From NCBI GenBank assembly GCA_963741355.1, contig CAVUIG010000017.1:124001-188000 (forward strand): a stretch of DNA of 64,000 nucleotides. The letters are read 5' to 3'. Both the position numbers and the translations under genes were made by a program. Source of the stretch: CAIWHR01 sp963741355. GTDB taxonomy: Bacteria > Pseudomonadota > Gammaproteobacteria > Burkholderiales > Casimicrobiaceae. This document shows, piece by piece, positions 17,834 through 27,272 of the stretch. Positions within the stretch are counted from its first letter, which is position 1, and each line of letters begins with the position of its first letter. The notes beneath the pieces were generated by a model, which saw only the letters and a program-made list of their open reading frames with translations, made no database searches and had not been told where the DNA came from.

Positions 17834-18736
17834 ATGCCCGCTCGCTTCCCGTCGCGGCAACTCCTTCCCAGCGAAGCGTACGTCCAGGTCGACGACGCCG
17901 AGCTGTTTTGCCGGGAGATCGGCGACGGACGCCCGATCGTCGTGATCCACGGCGGTCCGGATTTCGATCACACCTACTTGCTGCCCGACATGGATCGGCT
18001 GGCCGATGGCTACCGGCTGATCTATTACGACCAAAGGGGGCGGGGCAAGTCGCGCGGCCATTTCAAGCTCGATGACATCAGTATCGAGCGATACGTCGAG
18101 GACCTGGACGGCCTGCGCAGGCACCTGGGATTGGATCGGCTTGCAATCCTGGGGCACTCGTGGGGCGGCCACGTCGCGATGCAATATGCGCTGCACCGTC
18201 CGGAACGGGTGTCGCACCTGATGCTGATGAACACCGCGCCCGCTTCTCACGACGATTACCTGCGGATGCGGCAGGAGCGACTCAGGCGGCGAGCTCCGCA
18301 CGAGGGGGTGCTGAATGCCCTGGCATCCAGCTCCGCGTTTCAGGAGGGCGATCCGGATACGGTCGCCGAATATTATCGAATCGACTACAGCACGACGTTC
18401 AAGCGGCGCGGGCACCTCGAGCGCCTGAACCTGCGATCGACGAAACAGGACATTCTCCAGGGGCGGGCCATCGAGGATCGGCTGATGGAAGGACTCTACT
18501 GGTCGGAAGGATTCACGATCATTCCGGCGCTCGGACGGCTGCGCATGCCGACGCTGATCATCCACGGAGACTACGACTTCGTCCCCATCGAATGCGCCAC
18601 CCACATTGCCGGCGCCATTTCCGGCGCCCGTCTCGTGGTCGTGCGCGATAGCGGGCATTTTTCCTACATCGACGCTCCCGACGAAGTCCGCAGGGCCATC
18701 GGCGAGTTCCTTGACCGTGCGCCATCGACCGCGTAG
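17834..18736 (+). CDS. Alpha/beta hydrolase, proline iminopeptidase-like
   Basis: A 300-residue cytosolic hydrolase. The oxyanion motif HGGPDFDHTYLLPD lies near residue 38, YYDQRGRGKSRG near 68, and the nucleophile elbow GHSWGGH near 108. The acid is in HGDYDFVP and the catalytic His in DSGHFSYIDAPD near the end. HGGP with DQRG is characteristic of the prolyl aminopeptidase branch, but the substrate could be another ester or amide. Intact. It precedes the reductase gene by 34 bases and may be cotranscribed with it. Confidence 0.85.
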   Translation: MPARFPSRQLLPSEAYVQVDDAELFCREIGDGRPIVVIHGGPDFDHTYLLPDMDRLADGYRLIYYDQRGRGKSRGHFKLDDISIERYVEDLDGLRRHLGLDRLAILGHSWGGHVAMQYALHRPERVSHLMLMNTAPASHDDYLRMRQERLRRRAPHEGVLNALASSSAFQEGDPDTVAEYYRIDYSTTFKRRGHLERLNLRSTKQDILQGRAIEDRLMEGLYWSEGFTIIPALGRLRMPTLIIHGDYDFVPIECATHIAGAISGARLVVVRDSGHFSYIDAPDEVRRAIGEFLDRAPSTA

Positions 18737-18770
18737 CGTCGAAAACTCCTTCCCGCCGCGAGACGTCGAC

Positions 18771-19772
18771 ATGGCCGCGATGAACAAACAGGTGCTGCTC
18801 GCAAGCCGCCCCAAGGGCTGGGTCACCGAGGACAATTTCCGCATCGTCGAGACGCCGATGCCGGTGCCGCAGGAAGGCGAAGTGCTGCTGCGCAACCGCT
18901 GGCTCTCGCTCGATCCGTACATGCGCGGCCGGATGAGCGAGGCGAAGTCCTACGTGCCGCCCGCGCAGATCGGCGAGGTGATGGTCGGTCAGACGGTCGC
19001 CGAAGTCGTGGAGTCGCGCGATGCCTCGCTCGCACCGGGCGACACGGTGCTGACGGACCTCGGCTGGCAAAGCCACGGCGTCGCCAAGGCAGCGACGCTG
19101 CGCAAGCTAGACGTGTCCCGCGCACCGGCGTCGTGCTATCTCGGCGTGCTCGGGATGCCGGGCATCACCGCATGGTTCGGACTGTCCGAGATCGGCCAAC
19201 CCAAGGCAGGCGAAACACTGGTCGTGTCCGCCGCATCGGGCGCGGTCGGCAGCGTGGTCGGCCAGCTCGGGAAAGTTCACGGCTGTCGCGTCGTGGGCAT
19301 CGCCGGCGGACCCGCGAAGTGCGATTACGTGGTGCGCGAGCTCGGCTTCGACGCGTGCATCGATTACAAGGCCGGCGGCCTCCTCGACGCGCTCCGCGCG
19401 AACTGTCCGAGCGGCGTCGACGTCTTCTTCGACAACGTCGGCGGCGAGATTCTCGACACGTTGCTCCGCGTGATGAACCTGCATTCGCGCGTCGTCGTCT
19501 GCGGACTGATCGCCGAGTACAACGCGACCGAGCCTTACGGCTACAAGATGATGCGCTCGGTGCTGGTCAATCGCATCCGCATGCAGGGCATGATCGTGTT
19601 CGACTGGGCAAGCCGCTACGGCGAGGCGATCAAGGGACTCGGCGCCCTCTTCGCCGACGGCAAGCTCAAGTACCGCGAGTCCGTCGTCGACGGGCTCGAG
19701 AACGCCCCGAAGGGTCTGATCGCGCTCCTCAAGGGCGAGAACTTCGGCAAGCAGCTCGTCAGGCTTCGCTGA
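18771..19772 (+). CDS. NADP-dependent medium-chain reductase (CurA/leukotriene B4 12-hydroxydehydrogenase-like)
   Basis: A 333-residue zinc-free medium-chain reductase. The segment LSLDPYMRGRMSE near residue 46 and the nucleotide-binding motif SAASGAVGSVVGQLGK near residue 150 are typical of CurA-type NADPH-dependent double-bond reductases. The C-terminal half has NVGGEILDTLL and a YRESVVDGLENAP motif. Such enzymes reduce alpha,beta-unsaturated ketones or curcumin-like substrates. Start is the ATG at 18771; a second in-frame ATG follows three codons later. Confidence 0.88.
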   Translation: MAAMNKQVLLASRPKGWVTEDNFRIVETPMPVPQEGEVLLRNRWLSLDPYMRGRMSEAKSYVPPAQIGEVMVGQTVAEVVESRDASLAPGDTVLTDLGWQSHGVAKAATLRKLDVSRAPASCYLGVLGMPGITAWFGLSEIGQPKAGETLVVSAASGAVGSVVGQLGKVHGCRVVGIAGGPAKCDYVVRELGFDACIDYKAGGLLDALRANCPSGVDVFFDNVGGEILDTLLRVMNLHSRVVVCGLIAEYNATEPYGYKMMRSVLVNRIRMQGMIVFDWASRYGEAIKGLGALFADGKLKYRESVVDGLENAPKGLIALLKGENFGKQLVRLR

Positions 19773-20175
19773 ATCGTGTAGCCGGACACTGCATCCGGCT
19801 TCCTGAGCAGCATCCAGCCGTTCACGATTCGTCGTGGGTGCGCATCGGCGTCGTTATGCCCTCGAGCGCGAACACATCGTGCGTCCGTGATGTAGCCGCC
19901 AGTCGCACCCCCCGATATCACCTTCCGGTCCATATACCGAACGATATAGAAGTAGGCATATCTCCCGATCGATTCATCCATTGCTCACGGTTGCCCATAC
20001 TCGGAGCACGCGAATTTGCGCAATGGTGTAGGACCCCGATCCACTTGTTCGGCTCGCGATCGATGCCGCATCGTCTCAAGCAACGGATGTTTCGTTGCAA
20101 TGTCAATCACAGCAGGCGAGCGGCAAAGTCCGATCAAGACGAGGTCAATCCCCATTCAACCCAGGGAGATAGTTC
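19773..20175. other. 403-bp intergenic region with hairpin, lower GC
   Basis: A hairpin AGCCGGA / TCCGGCT (19780-19800) follows the reductase stop and may act as a weak terminator, although no T run follows. The rest is visibly richer in A and T than its surroundings (clusters such as CATATACC and GATATAGAAG near 19930) and has no convincing reading frame. It probably carries the promoter of the secreted protein at 20176; GGGAGA before that start is its ribosome binding site. Confidence 0.5.
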
Positions 20176-23122
20176 ATGAATCGAACGCATAGCAGGATCA
20201 AACTGATCCTTTCGACGTGGTGCATCGGGATTGTCTGGGTGCTGTGGCTCTGGTCAATGTGACCGAGGCAGCGAACCGGTAAACGGTGCGATCTACACGA
20301 CGATTTTCGACGGAACGACGGTCAATGGAAATATCTATGACTGCCAAGAAAGATGTTTATCTGACAGGCGGGCCTCAGAACACAGCAATGACCCGGGCCT
20401 TAGCCACGGATCCCCGACGATGGCAGCTATGTCGCCTATTATTTTCAGGTGACGGATCCCTCGGGGAAAATGCTGCTGTCGTTGGACTCTATCGCGTGTC
20501 GAGAGGTGACGGTACGAAGATGGAAGGATCATCGACGTGATCACCGCTGGAGGATGCGAGCATGCTAACGGCACGCCCAACTTCGCAACGGAAACACGCC
20601 GGTGCAACTCTGAGACTGATGCTTGCTTCGACGGCTTCGTCGATGCGTATAAGGATACGCCCAATCCGGGCGGTGAATACAAGGCGTGGCTCACGCCGGT
20701 CGCCAGTTACGATAGCTGCACAGACGAGCTGCGGAGATCGCTTTCGACGGCCCAGGCGCTGGCGACTTCGGATTCTGCGACTCACAAAGCAAGACCGACA
20801 ACTTCAAGGTGAAGTTGGCTCACGCGGCTTACGTCGCTGCCTGCAAGTTCCACGACGTGGATGGCGATGGTTCCCTAAACAACGGCGAGCTACTGCTCAG
20901 CGGCTGGGAAATCAACGCGACCGGCGTGGTGGGCTTGAACGGCGCGACGGCCGACAGCCAACTTACCGGTGCTGAGGGGACTGGCAGCTTCGGGTGCGTG
21001 ACCTGGACCGTGGTTCCGGACACCAATGGTAATTACCCGACGGTAACCTTCACCGAGACCCAGCAGAGCGGCTGGGTACAAACGGCGCCGAACCCCGCCA
21101 ACAGCCCGTTTACCGATTACACATCGGCGGACGTGAACGGCGTCTGGGTCGCTACGGTGAACCCCCTCTCGGACAACAAGACCGTCACCGTCTATTTCGG
21201 CAATAACGATCTCAGCGCGGATGAGGGCTTGACGGTGAGCAAGACCGCGATCCCTACCGTCAACTACACGTGGGGAATTTCGAAGGACGTCGACAAGACC
21301 ACGGTCAATATTGCAGATGGCGGAACGGCGACGTTCAACTACACGGTCAGCGTGACGCACGCCAGCAGCGCATGGACGGTGTCGGGTGACATCACTCTCG
21401 CCAGCACTTTGTCGGTCCCTGTCTCGGGCCTCACGGTTTCGGATGACCCCGGCAATGGCGGAAGCTGCACGATCACCCCGTCCGCAACCGGCGTGAGCGT
21501 ACCCGCTCATGGGAGCACGACGTTGCATTACAACTGCACGTTCGCCTCGGCCCCCTCCACTGGGACCAATTCCGTGACGGCGAAGGACGGGAACAACGAC
21601 GCAGTCGCAACATTTGATTTGCCCTATGACTTCGCCGGCGCTACCTGCATTGACGGAAGCGTGACCGTCACCGACACCTTGGGCGGAACCCTGGGCACGG
21701 TGAAATGCAGCGACCCGAGTCCGAAGACCTTCACGTATCCGGTGACGCAGTCAGGTGTCGCGGGCACTTGCACCTCCTACGACAACACCGCGACGTTCAA
21801 GACCGACACCAACGGCACTACGGGCGATAGCAACAAAGTGACGGTGCAAGTCTGCGTGGGCAAGAACCTGACGGTGAGCAAGACAGCGACGCCGAGGTTT
21901 ACGCGGACTTACAACTGGAGCATCACTAAGGCGGCCGACAAGACGCTCGTCGAGAACTCTAGCGGCAGCTACACGTTCACTTATACGGTGGTCGCCAGCG
22001 AAACTGGGTTCACCGATAGCGCCTGGCAGGTAACCGGGAAGATTACGGTGTCCAACCCGAATGACTGGGAGGCCATCACGGTCAACCCGCTTAGCGACGC
22101 GATTGACAACGGAGGCACGTGCACCATCAACGGTGGCGGCACGAGCTTCAGCGTGCCAGCGAGTAGTTCAGTGGATAAGTACTACACTTGCACGTACTCG
22201 GCGGCGCCGAGTCCGGCAGCGTTCACTAACACGGCGACAGCGACGTGGGACAAAGCCACGTACTACACGCTGAATGGGTCGGCCTCTGGCTCGAAGTCGG
22301 GGGCATTTGGCGATCCGACGACGACGGTGAACAAGACGATCCATGTCACCGACACGTACGGAGGAGAATTTGGGAACCGTGACCGCCACCGACTCGACGC
22401 CGTATGCCAAGGGGACGTTTACGTACACACGCACCGTCACGGCAACGGCAGGGCAGTGCACTAAGGCCGACAACACCGCGACGATCGCGGAGACTGGGCA
22501 GTCGGCAAGCCAAACGGTGGAGGTCTGCAATACCAACACCGGCGCGCTGACGATGGGCTTCTGGAAGAACCCGAATGGGCAGGGCATCATCAGCTCGGCG
22601 AACCAGGGGAACCTCGGGACGTGGCTGCGGCAGTTCCATCCGTTCACGAACGCGCCATCGACGGGGCTCGCGTCGTACGTTTCGGGGATCATCGGCGCCG
22701 CCAAGTGCACCAGCTCCGATAACACCTGCAACCTGATGTTGAGGGCGCAGATGCTGGCGACGGCGCTGGATGTGTACTTCAGTGATCCGGCCCTTGGCGG
22801 CAATAAGATCGGCGCCTATACGGGTCTTGGGGGGAGCCAACCCGCAATTGGAGGCATCAATATCAACCTCAAGAACATCTGTCCGGCGTCCGACGGCGGA
22901 TTGAGCGGGTCTTGCGGTGAGGATGCGAGCGGCGTGTTCGGGAATCCTCCCCCTGCCGCGTGCCGCACGGTAGCGTACATGCTCTCCGACCAGAACCTCT
23001 CGTACGCGGATCCAGCTGCCGACAACGGTGCAAACTGGTACGGCCAGGTCAAGGCCAAGCAAGTTCTCGCCAAGGACGCGTTCGACGCCATCAACAACAA
23101 GACGGCGTTGATCTGCCCGTAA
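20176..23122 (+). CDS. Large secreted repeat protein with prealbumin/SdrD-B-like and Ig-like domains, frameshifted
   Basis: After correction this is about 980 residues. The ATG at 20176 follows GGGAGA, and the first 35 residues form a basic then hydrophobic signal peptide. Next comes a segment with DGTTVNGNIYDA, VYLTGGPQN and YYFQVTDPSGKMLLS, then DTPNPGGEYKAWLTPV. An SdrD-B or EF-hand-like piece follows (CKFHDVDGDGSLNNGE, GWEI). Two tandem ~215-residue Ig-like repeats begin at LTVSKTA (21229 and 21868). The C-terminal ~190 residues start LTMGFWKNPNG and end NKTALICP. Breaks lie near 20235, 20275, 20345, 20405, 20520, 20740 and 22370. Many paired cysteines suggest extracellular disulfides. 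GC is lower than in the neighbours, suggesting transfer. No anchor or sorting motif is seen. Function unknown; adhesion or surface-layer roles are guesses. Confidence 0.65.
21229..22540 (+). repeat. Two tandem ~215-residue Ig-like repeats within the secreted protein
   Basis: Copy 1 runs about 21229-21867 and copy 2 about 21868-22540. Both open with LTVSKTA and share a W-x-I-x-K-x-x-DKT core, then FNYTV/FTYTV, GGSCTI/GGTCTI, HYNCTFASAPS/YTCTYSAAPS, VTDTLGGTLGTV/VTDTYGG-LGTV, a C-x(4)-NTAT pattern and a closing VxVC. DNA identity is high only at the start of each copy (16 identical bases TGACGGTGAGCAAGAC), so the duplication is old. Confidence 0.75.
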
Positions 23123-23158
23123 GTCGGGTCGGATCCAAGGCGTAGGCTAGGCAACACC

Positions 23159-23189
23159 AGGCCACCCCGGGCGACCGGGGTGGCCTTTT
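23159..23189 (+). terminator. Intrinsic terminator of the secreted protein gene
   Basis: A 12-bp perfect stem AGGCCACCCCGG / CCGGGGTGGCCT with a GCGA loop, followed by a T-rich run (TTTCTCTT). It lies 37 bases after the stop codon. Confidence 0.92.
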
Positions 23190-23345
23190 CTCTTAGCGAA
23201 GCTCGGAGATAGGGGAAGATGTAGGCCAGATTGGCGATCGGTAGCTGCGAGTGCACCTATTGCTTGAGCGATGGGAGCGGGTACGAGCTAAGGACCAGAA
23301 GAAGACCGGGCGCGGGTACCCGACGGGTGGGCGGCCCGTCCCCGC

Positions 23346-24011
23346 TTACAGCAACCCGCGGACTTGGAGATACCGCACGAGCGCCATGCGCCCGTCTACG
23401 CCCAGTTTTTCGTAGACGTGGTGCAGGTGCAGCTTGGCCGTGCCTTCGGTGATCGAGAGCTTGTCCGCGACGACCTTGTTGGAATGTCCCTCGGCCGTGA
23501 GTCGCGCAACCTCGAGCTCGCGCGGCGTCAGGATCTTTTCAATGTCGCTCTCGGTCGACTTGCGATTCAGGAAGGTGCCAAGCGCGCGTGTGGCGGTGCC
23601 CTTCTCGATCCACCTGCCGCCCGCGTGCACCTCGCGCACCGCGCGCACGAGCAACGCGGTGGCCATGTCCTTGAGGACGACGCCTTCCACGCCCATCTCG
23701 ACCGCCTCGAAAACTTCGCTTTCCCTGGCGGCCGTCAGAACGACCACGCGCGTGGATAGCCCTTCTGCGCGCAATGCGCGCAGGACGGCGACGCCGTCCA
23801 TGCCGGGCATGCGCAGGTCGAGCACGAGGACGTCGGGCTGGTGCAGCCGCACCGCGGCGAGCGCATCGTTGCCGTTGCCGGCACGCGCGGCCACGACGAA
23901 GTCACCTTCGGATGCGAAGAGTCGCGCGAGGCCGTCGAGGACGATCGGATGATCATCGGCCAGCACGAGGCGGATCGGCAATGCCGATCCCCGAACCGCC
24001 AGCGCCGTCAC
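23346..24011 (-). CDS. NarL/LuxR-family response regulator
   Basis: A 221-residue regulator. The receiver domain has acidic residues DD near 19-20, phospho-acceptor D65 in VLVLDLRMPG and K in VVLKDMAT. The LuxR-type HTH at about 158-218 reads LTPRELEVARLTAEGHSN, then LSITEGTAKLHLHHVYEKL. Its start overlaps the stop of the kinase gene (24008-24011), so they are cotranscribed. It may control the neighbouring secreted protein gene, which is inference from position. Confidence 0.92.
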   Translation of the reverse strand: MTALAVRGSALPIRLVLADDHPIVLDGLARLFASEGDFVVAARAGNGNDALAAVRLHQPDVLVLDLRMPGMDGVAVLRALRAEGLSTRVVVLTAARESEVFEAVEMGVEGVVLKDMATALLVRAVREVHAGGRWIEKGTATRALGTFLNRKSTESDIEKILTPRELEVARLTAEGHSNKVVADKLSITEGTAKLHLHHVYEKLGVDGRMALVRYLQVRGLL

Positions 24012-24798
24012 GCGGCAGCCGAGCGAGCGATCGGGCGCGGCCAGGCGAGCCGCTTGAGCGGCAGGCTGATGTCAAGCCGCGAGCCGAACGGTTCCGACGT
24101 CAGCTCGAGCTCGCCGCCCAGCGACGCGACGCGCTTGCCAGTGACGCCGTCCGACGTTTCGCGCATCCATGGCGGCGAGGTCGTAGCATCCCTGGAACGG
24201 AAAGCCGGCGCCATCATCGGAGACCGTGAGGCAGGCACGGTCGAGCGTGGCTGCGCAGATGCAGTCGCGCAGTGCGCGCGCGCGCATGTCGTCCGATGTT
24301 GCTGAGCCCTTCCTGGAAGAGGCGGAAGATGGCATCTCCAAGAGCGCGCGGTACCGACACGCTCTCGTCGACTTTCAGCTCCACGCAGATTCCCCATTGC
24401 CATTCGGCGCGCCGACAAAGCTTTTCGAGCGCAATGGCGATTTCCGCGGCCGAGGCCATCGCCACCGGCGCTGCCAGCAGGCGGCTTTCGATCCACATGC
24501 GCAACTCGCGCTGCTGATCGGTGATGAGCGCCTCGATCTCGCGCAGGCGCACGCTGGCCGCCTTCGGATCGGATTCGACCACGTCGGCGAGCGCGTTGAG
24601 CTGAAGCGCGGCCCCGGTCAGCGATTGGAGGACCCCGTCGTGCAATTCGCGGGCGAGGTGCTCGCGCTCGTCGCGCACGGCCGCGCACTCGAGGCGCTCC
24701 TTGGAGAAGAAATGACTGGCGTCGGCAGCGACGCGCTGCGCGAGGCCATCGAGCACAACGTCGTCCTGGAGCGTTGGGTGAAAGGTTCTGAAACTCAT
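24008..24798 (-). CDS. NarX-like soluble histidine kinase, two frameshifts
   Basis: A cytosolic kinase of about 262 residues after correction, starting at the ATG at 24798. The HisKA_3 box is EHLARELHDGVLQSLTGAAL with phospho-acceptor His in ELHDG, followed by FRLFQEGLSNIGRHARA (N box) and TVSDDGAGFPF (G1). The C-terminus ends SLGGELELTSEPFGSRLDIS. One extra base near 24230 and one near 24165 break the frame; removing them restores the canonical order. There are no membrane helices, so the signal is intracellular or comes from a partner. Cognate of the overlapping NarL-type regulator. Confidence 0.8.
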
Positions 24799-25286
24799 TT
24801 TCTCTCTTGAAGCTGGAATGCCAAACGAACGGAAGGGAAGGATTGCCTGGATTGGTACGGGACGGATTCGACAAAGAGATTGTGGTGAACACAAATACAC
24901 CGCTACAGCGCGAAAGTTGGATATCGCTTCGCTGGACGCCCGCGCCCTGCCGGTCGCGACGCGCGGATACCGCTCCGGCACGCAATGTATAGGAAAACCC
25001 GTTCTCAGGATGGGACAGTTCTCCCCGCGACTGCTGCGCGGATGGTGCAGGGCACAAAAAAACAACACTGGGCGAATGAGCCGGGCAAGTCTTGTGGCTT
25101 GCCCGATGCTGCGTGGTTTGTCCGCATAGGCCGACTTGCCTTCGGGCTCGACGGCCCAACGCCTCCTTCCGCCTTGCCGTACCCGCCCGACAGGCGGCGC
25201 TTGACCGCGTGTGATATTTCTATGATATCATTTCGCTATTGCCTCGGCAGCGCGGCACGGCGCTTCGGGCCAACGGGAGGTCGATC
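24799..25286. other. 488-bp intergenic region between divergent operons
   Basis: This region must hold the promoters of the leftward kinase/regulator pair and the rightward SPFH operon. It contains no convincing reading frame. The only clear structure is an AT-rich palindrome close to the SPFH gene, listed separately. Confidence 0.5.
25212..25231 (+). promoter_or_regulatory. Palindrome ATGATATCAT with TGATAT half-site upstream of the SPFH operon
   Basis: ATGATATCAT (25222-25231) is a perfect 10-bp palindrome, and an additional TGATAT lies at 25212-25217. It sits 56 bases before the SPFH start codon and is conspicuously AT-rich in this GC-rich DNA. TGATATCA-type boxes are common operators for small ribbon-helix-helix repressors; the Arc-like gene ending this operon is a candidate binder, by inference. 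Confidence 0.55.
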
Positions 25287-26223
25287 ATGGGAAGCACTAC
25301 GGGACTCGGCGGCCAGAACATGCATCAGGAACGGTCCGTCGTGACGTTCAACGGGTTCGCCTGGCTGACGGTGGGAATCGCGCTGCTGGCGCTCGCCCTC
25401 TACGTGATCTACGGAGGCATCAGCGGCGCGCTCGCGCAGCATCCGCCGTCGATCCTTCCGTTCGTCTGGGGCGGGGTCATCTTCGTCGCGGCCGCGTTGG
25501 TGCTGGCGGGGCTCTACACGCTGCAGCCCAACGAAGCGGCGATCGTGCAGCTCTTCGGCGCATACAAGGGGACGACGCGCACTCCGGGGCTGCGCGGGAT
25601 GAATCCGTTCTACACGCGAAGGAAGATCTCCCTTCGCGCGCGCAATCTCAATGGCGAGCGACTCAAGGTGAACGACCGGCGCGGCAATCCGATCGAGATC
25701 GCCGCCGTCGTCGTCTGGCGCGTCGACGACACGGCCAAGGCGAACTTCGACGTCGACGACTACGAGCACTACGTGAAGCTGCAGGCAGAAGCCGCCGTGC
25801 GCCACCTCGCGTCGTCGTTCGCCTATGACGAAGACGATACGCATCCCGAGGCCGAGCGCCAGCCGACGCTGCTGGCGAGCGCCGACGTCGTTGCCAAGGC
25901 GCTCTCGCGCGAGCTGGCAGGCGCGTTTCGACAAGGCCGGCGTCATCGTCGACGAGGCGCGGCTCACGCATCTCGCCTACGCGCCGGAGATCGCGCAGGT
26001 GATGCTGCGCCGCCAGCAGGCGGAGGCGATCATCGCCGCGCGCACGAAGATCGTCACCGGCGCCGTGTCGATGGTCGACATGGCGCTTTCGGAGCTGTCC
26101 GCGAAGAAGGTGGTCGAGCTCGACGACGAGCGCAAGGCGACCATGGTCGGCAATCTGATGGTCGTGCTGTGCGCCGAGTCCGACGTGCAGCCGGTGGTGA
26201 ACACCGGATCCCTGTATCAATGA
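25287..26223 (+). CDS. SPFH/stomatin-like membrane protein, one frameshift
   Basis: About 311 residues after correction. Two membrane segments (about 24-43 and 58-77) are followed by the SPFH/Band 7 domain, with LQPNEAAIVQLFGAYKG, LRGMNPFYTRRKISLR and NPIEIAAVVVWRVDD. A coiled region with VDEARLTHLAYAPEIAQVM and RRQQAEAII follows. One extra G near 25917 breaks the frame between KALSREL and QARFDKAGV; removing it restores the family sequence. GGGAGG precedes the ATG. SPFH proteins form ring-like membrane scaffolds. First gene of a four-gene operon. Confidence 0.85.
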
Positions 26224-26254
26224 CCTTCGAAGTCCTTGCTGAGGAGGAATCTCG

Positions 26255-26407
26255 ATGCTGGCATTAGCACGCAATGCGGGCGGGCTGTGGATCGCCCTGG
26301 GCACCGTGATCGGCACGGCGGTCGGCGTCGCCGCCGGATTCGCGTCGGTGGGCCTCGCCGCCGGCCTCGTGCTCGGCATTCTCGGCGGCGCGATCGCCCG
26401 CCGCTGA
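26255..26407 (+). CDS. 50-residue Gly/Ala-rich membrane peptide
   Basis: Starts at the ATG at 26255 behind a strong GAGGAGG site, 31 bases after the SPFH stop. The 50 residues are almost all hydrophobic: LWIALGTVIGTAVGVAAG and GLAAGLVLGILGGAIARR form two helices with several GxxxG-type spacings and a basic C-terminus. I recognise no family. It may be a structural partner of the SPFH protein or a small membrane-active peptide. Confidence 0.65.
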   Translation: MLALARNAGGLWIALGTVIGTAVGVAAGFASVGLAAGLVLGILGGAIARR

Positions 26408-26516
26408 CCGCTTTCCCCCGCGAGCGGGCCGCGTTGACGGCTCCCGCCGCGCTCACGCGCGGACGGCATCGGCAAGGCGCTCCGCTCGCATTTTCTTCCC
26501 CCTATTCGAGGCCGAC

Positions 26517-27014
26517 ATGCGCCGAGTCGTCTCCCTGCTCTTTCCCATCACCCTGGTGGGCGTTTTCATCTACCTCCTGACGACGACCCCGTCGCTGCCG
26601 GAGCGCGTGGCGTCGCATTTCGGCGCCAACGGCCTCGCCAACGGGTACATGTCGCGCGACGGCTACCAGGTGTTCATCCTCGCCTTCGCCCTCGGCATCC
26701 CGCTGTTCGTGGTTGCGATGGTCGGCCTCCTTCCGCGCGCGTTTCCCGCCGCGATCAACCTTCCCGACCGCGACTACTGGCTCGCGCCGGAGCGCCGCGA
26801 GGACACGCTCGGCTACCTGTTCGGATGGGCGTGCTCGCTCGGCTCGCTTCTCTCGCTGTTCATCGCAGCGATCCACGCCGCCATACTGGTGGCGAACGCC
26901 TACGAGCCGCCGCGCCTGCCCGGAACGCTCTTCGTGATCCTGCTCGTCGCGTTCGGGGTCGGCATGCTCGTGTGGGTCGCCGCGCTGATGAGCCATTTCC
27001 GCCGGCGGACCTGA
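26517..27014 (+). CDS. DUF1648/SdpI-like membrane protein
   Basis: A 165-residue protein with four predicted helices. The N-terminus has a helix followed by LPERVASHFGANGLANGYMSR, the conserved extracytoplasmic motif of DUF1648 proteins, a group that includes the N-terminal part of the SdpI immunity protein. Helices at about 50-72, 105-130 and 138-158 follow, with a short basic tail. It lies 109 bases downstream of the 50-residue peptide on the same strand. Function is unknown; membrane protection is a guess from the family link. Confidence 0.7.
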   Translation: MRRVVSLLFPITLVGVFIYLLTTTPSLPERVASHFGANGLANGYMSRDGYQVFILAFALGIPLFVVAMVGLLPRAFPAAINLPDRDYWLAPERREDTLGYLFGWACSLGSLLSLFIAAIHAAILVANAYEPPRLPGTLFVILLVAFGVGMLVWVAALMSHFRRRT

Positions 27015-27053
27015 AGCCGCCGGCGCAACGAGCGTCGGCCTGGCGTCCACTCA

Positions 27054-27242
27054 ATGGCGGAGAAGAAATCGTTCCTGCTGCGCCTCGATCCGACGGTATG
27101 GGTCGAGCTCGAGCGGCTCGCCCAGACGGAGCTTCGCAGCGTCAACGCGCAGATCGAATTCCTGCTGCGCGACGCGCTTTCGCGTCGCGGGATCCGGCCG
27201 AAGCCGCGCGACGCCGCGCGGCCGGCGTCCTCCGAGACTTGA
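27054..27242 (+). CDS. Arc-family ribbon-helix-helix DNA-binding protein
   Basis: A 62-residue protein. The strand SFLLRLDP, helix VWVELERLAQTELRSVN and helix AQIEFLLRDALSRRG give the Arc/MetJ ribbon-helix-helix fold, and the SVNAQIEFLLRDAL stretch is very typical of Arc-like proteins that sit next to membrane-protein genes. The tail is basic. It is the last gene of the SPFH operon, 39 bases after the DUF1648 gene, and is a good candidate for autoregulating it through the ATGATATCAT palindrome. Confidence 0.85.
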   Translation: MAEKKSFLLRLDPTVWVELERLAQTELRSVNAQIEFLLRDALSRRGIRPKPRDAARPASSET

Positions 27243-27272
27243 GCCCGCGGCTTGCGCCTGCCGCTCGCGCGG

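Noticed and set aside
20176..23122. Autotransporter or type I secreted RTX protein
   Set aside because: No C-terminal beta-barrel, no GGxGxD nonapeptide repeats and no adjacent ABC exporter. A signal peptide suggests Sec export only.
19773..24011. Integrated mobile element carrying the low-GC secreted protein
   Set aside because: No integrase, transposase, tRNA target or flanking direct repeats were found at the edges. Transfer is suggested only by composition.
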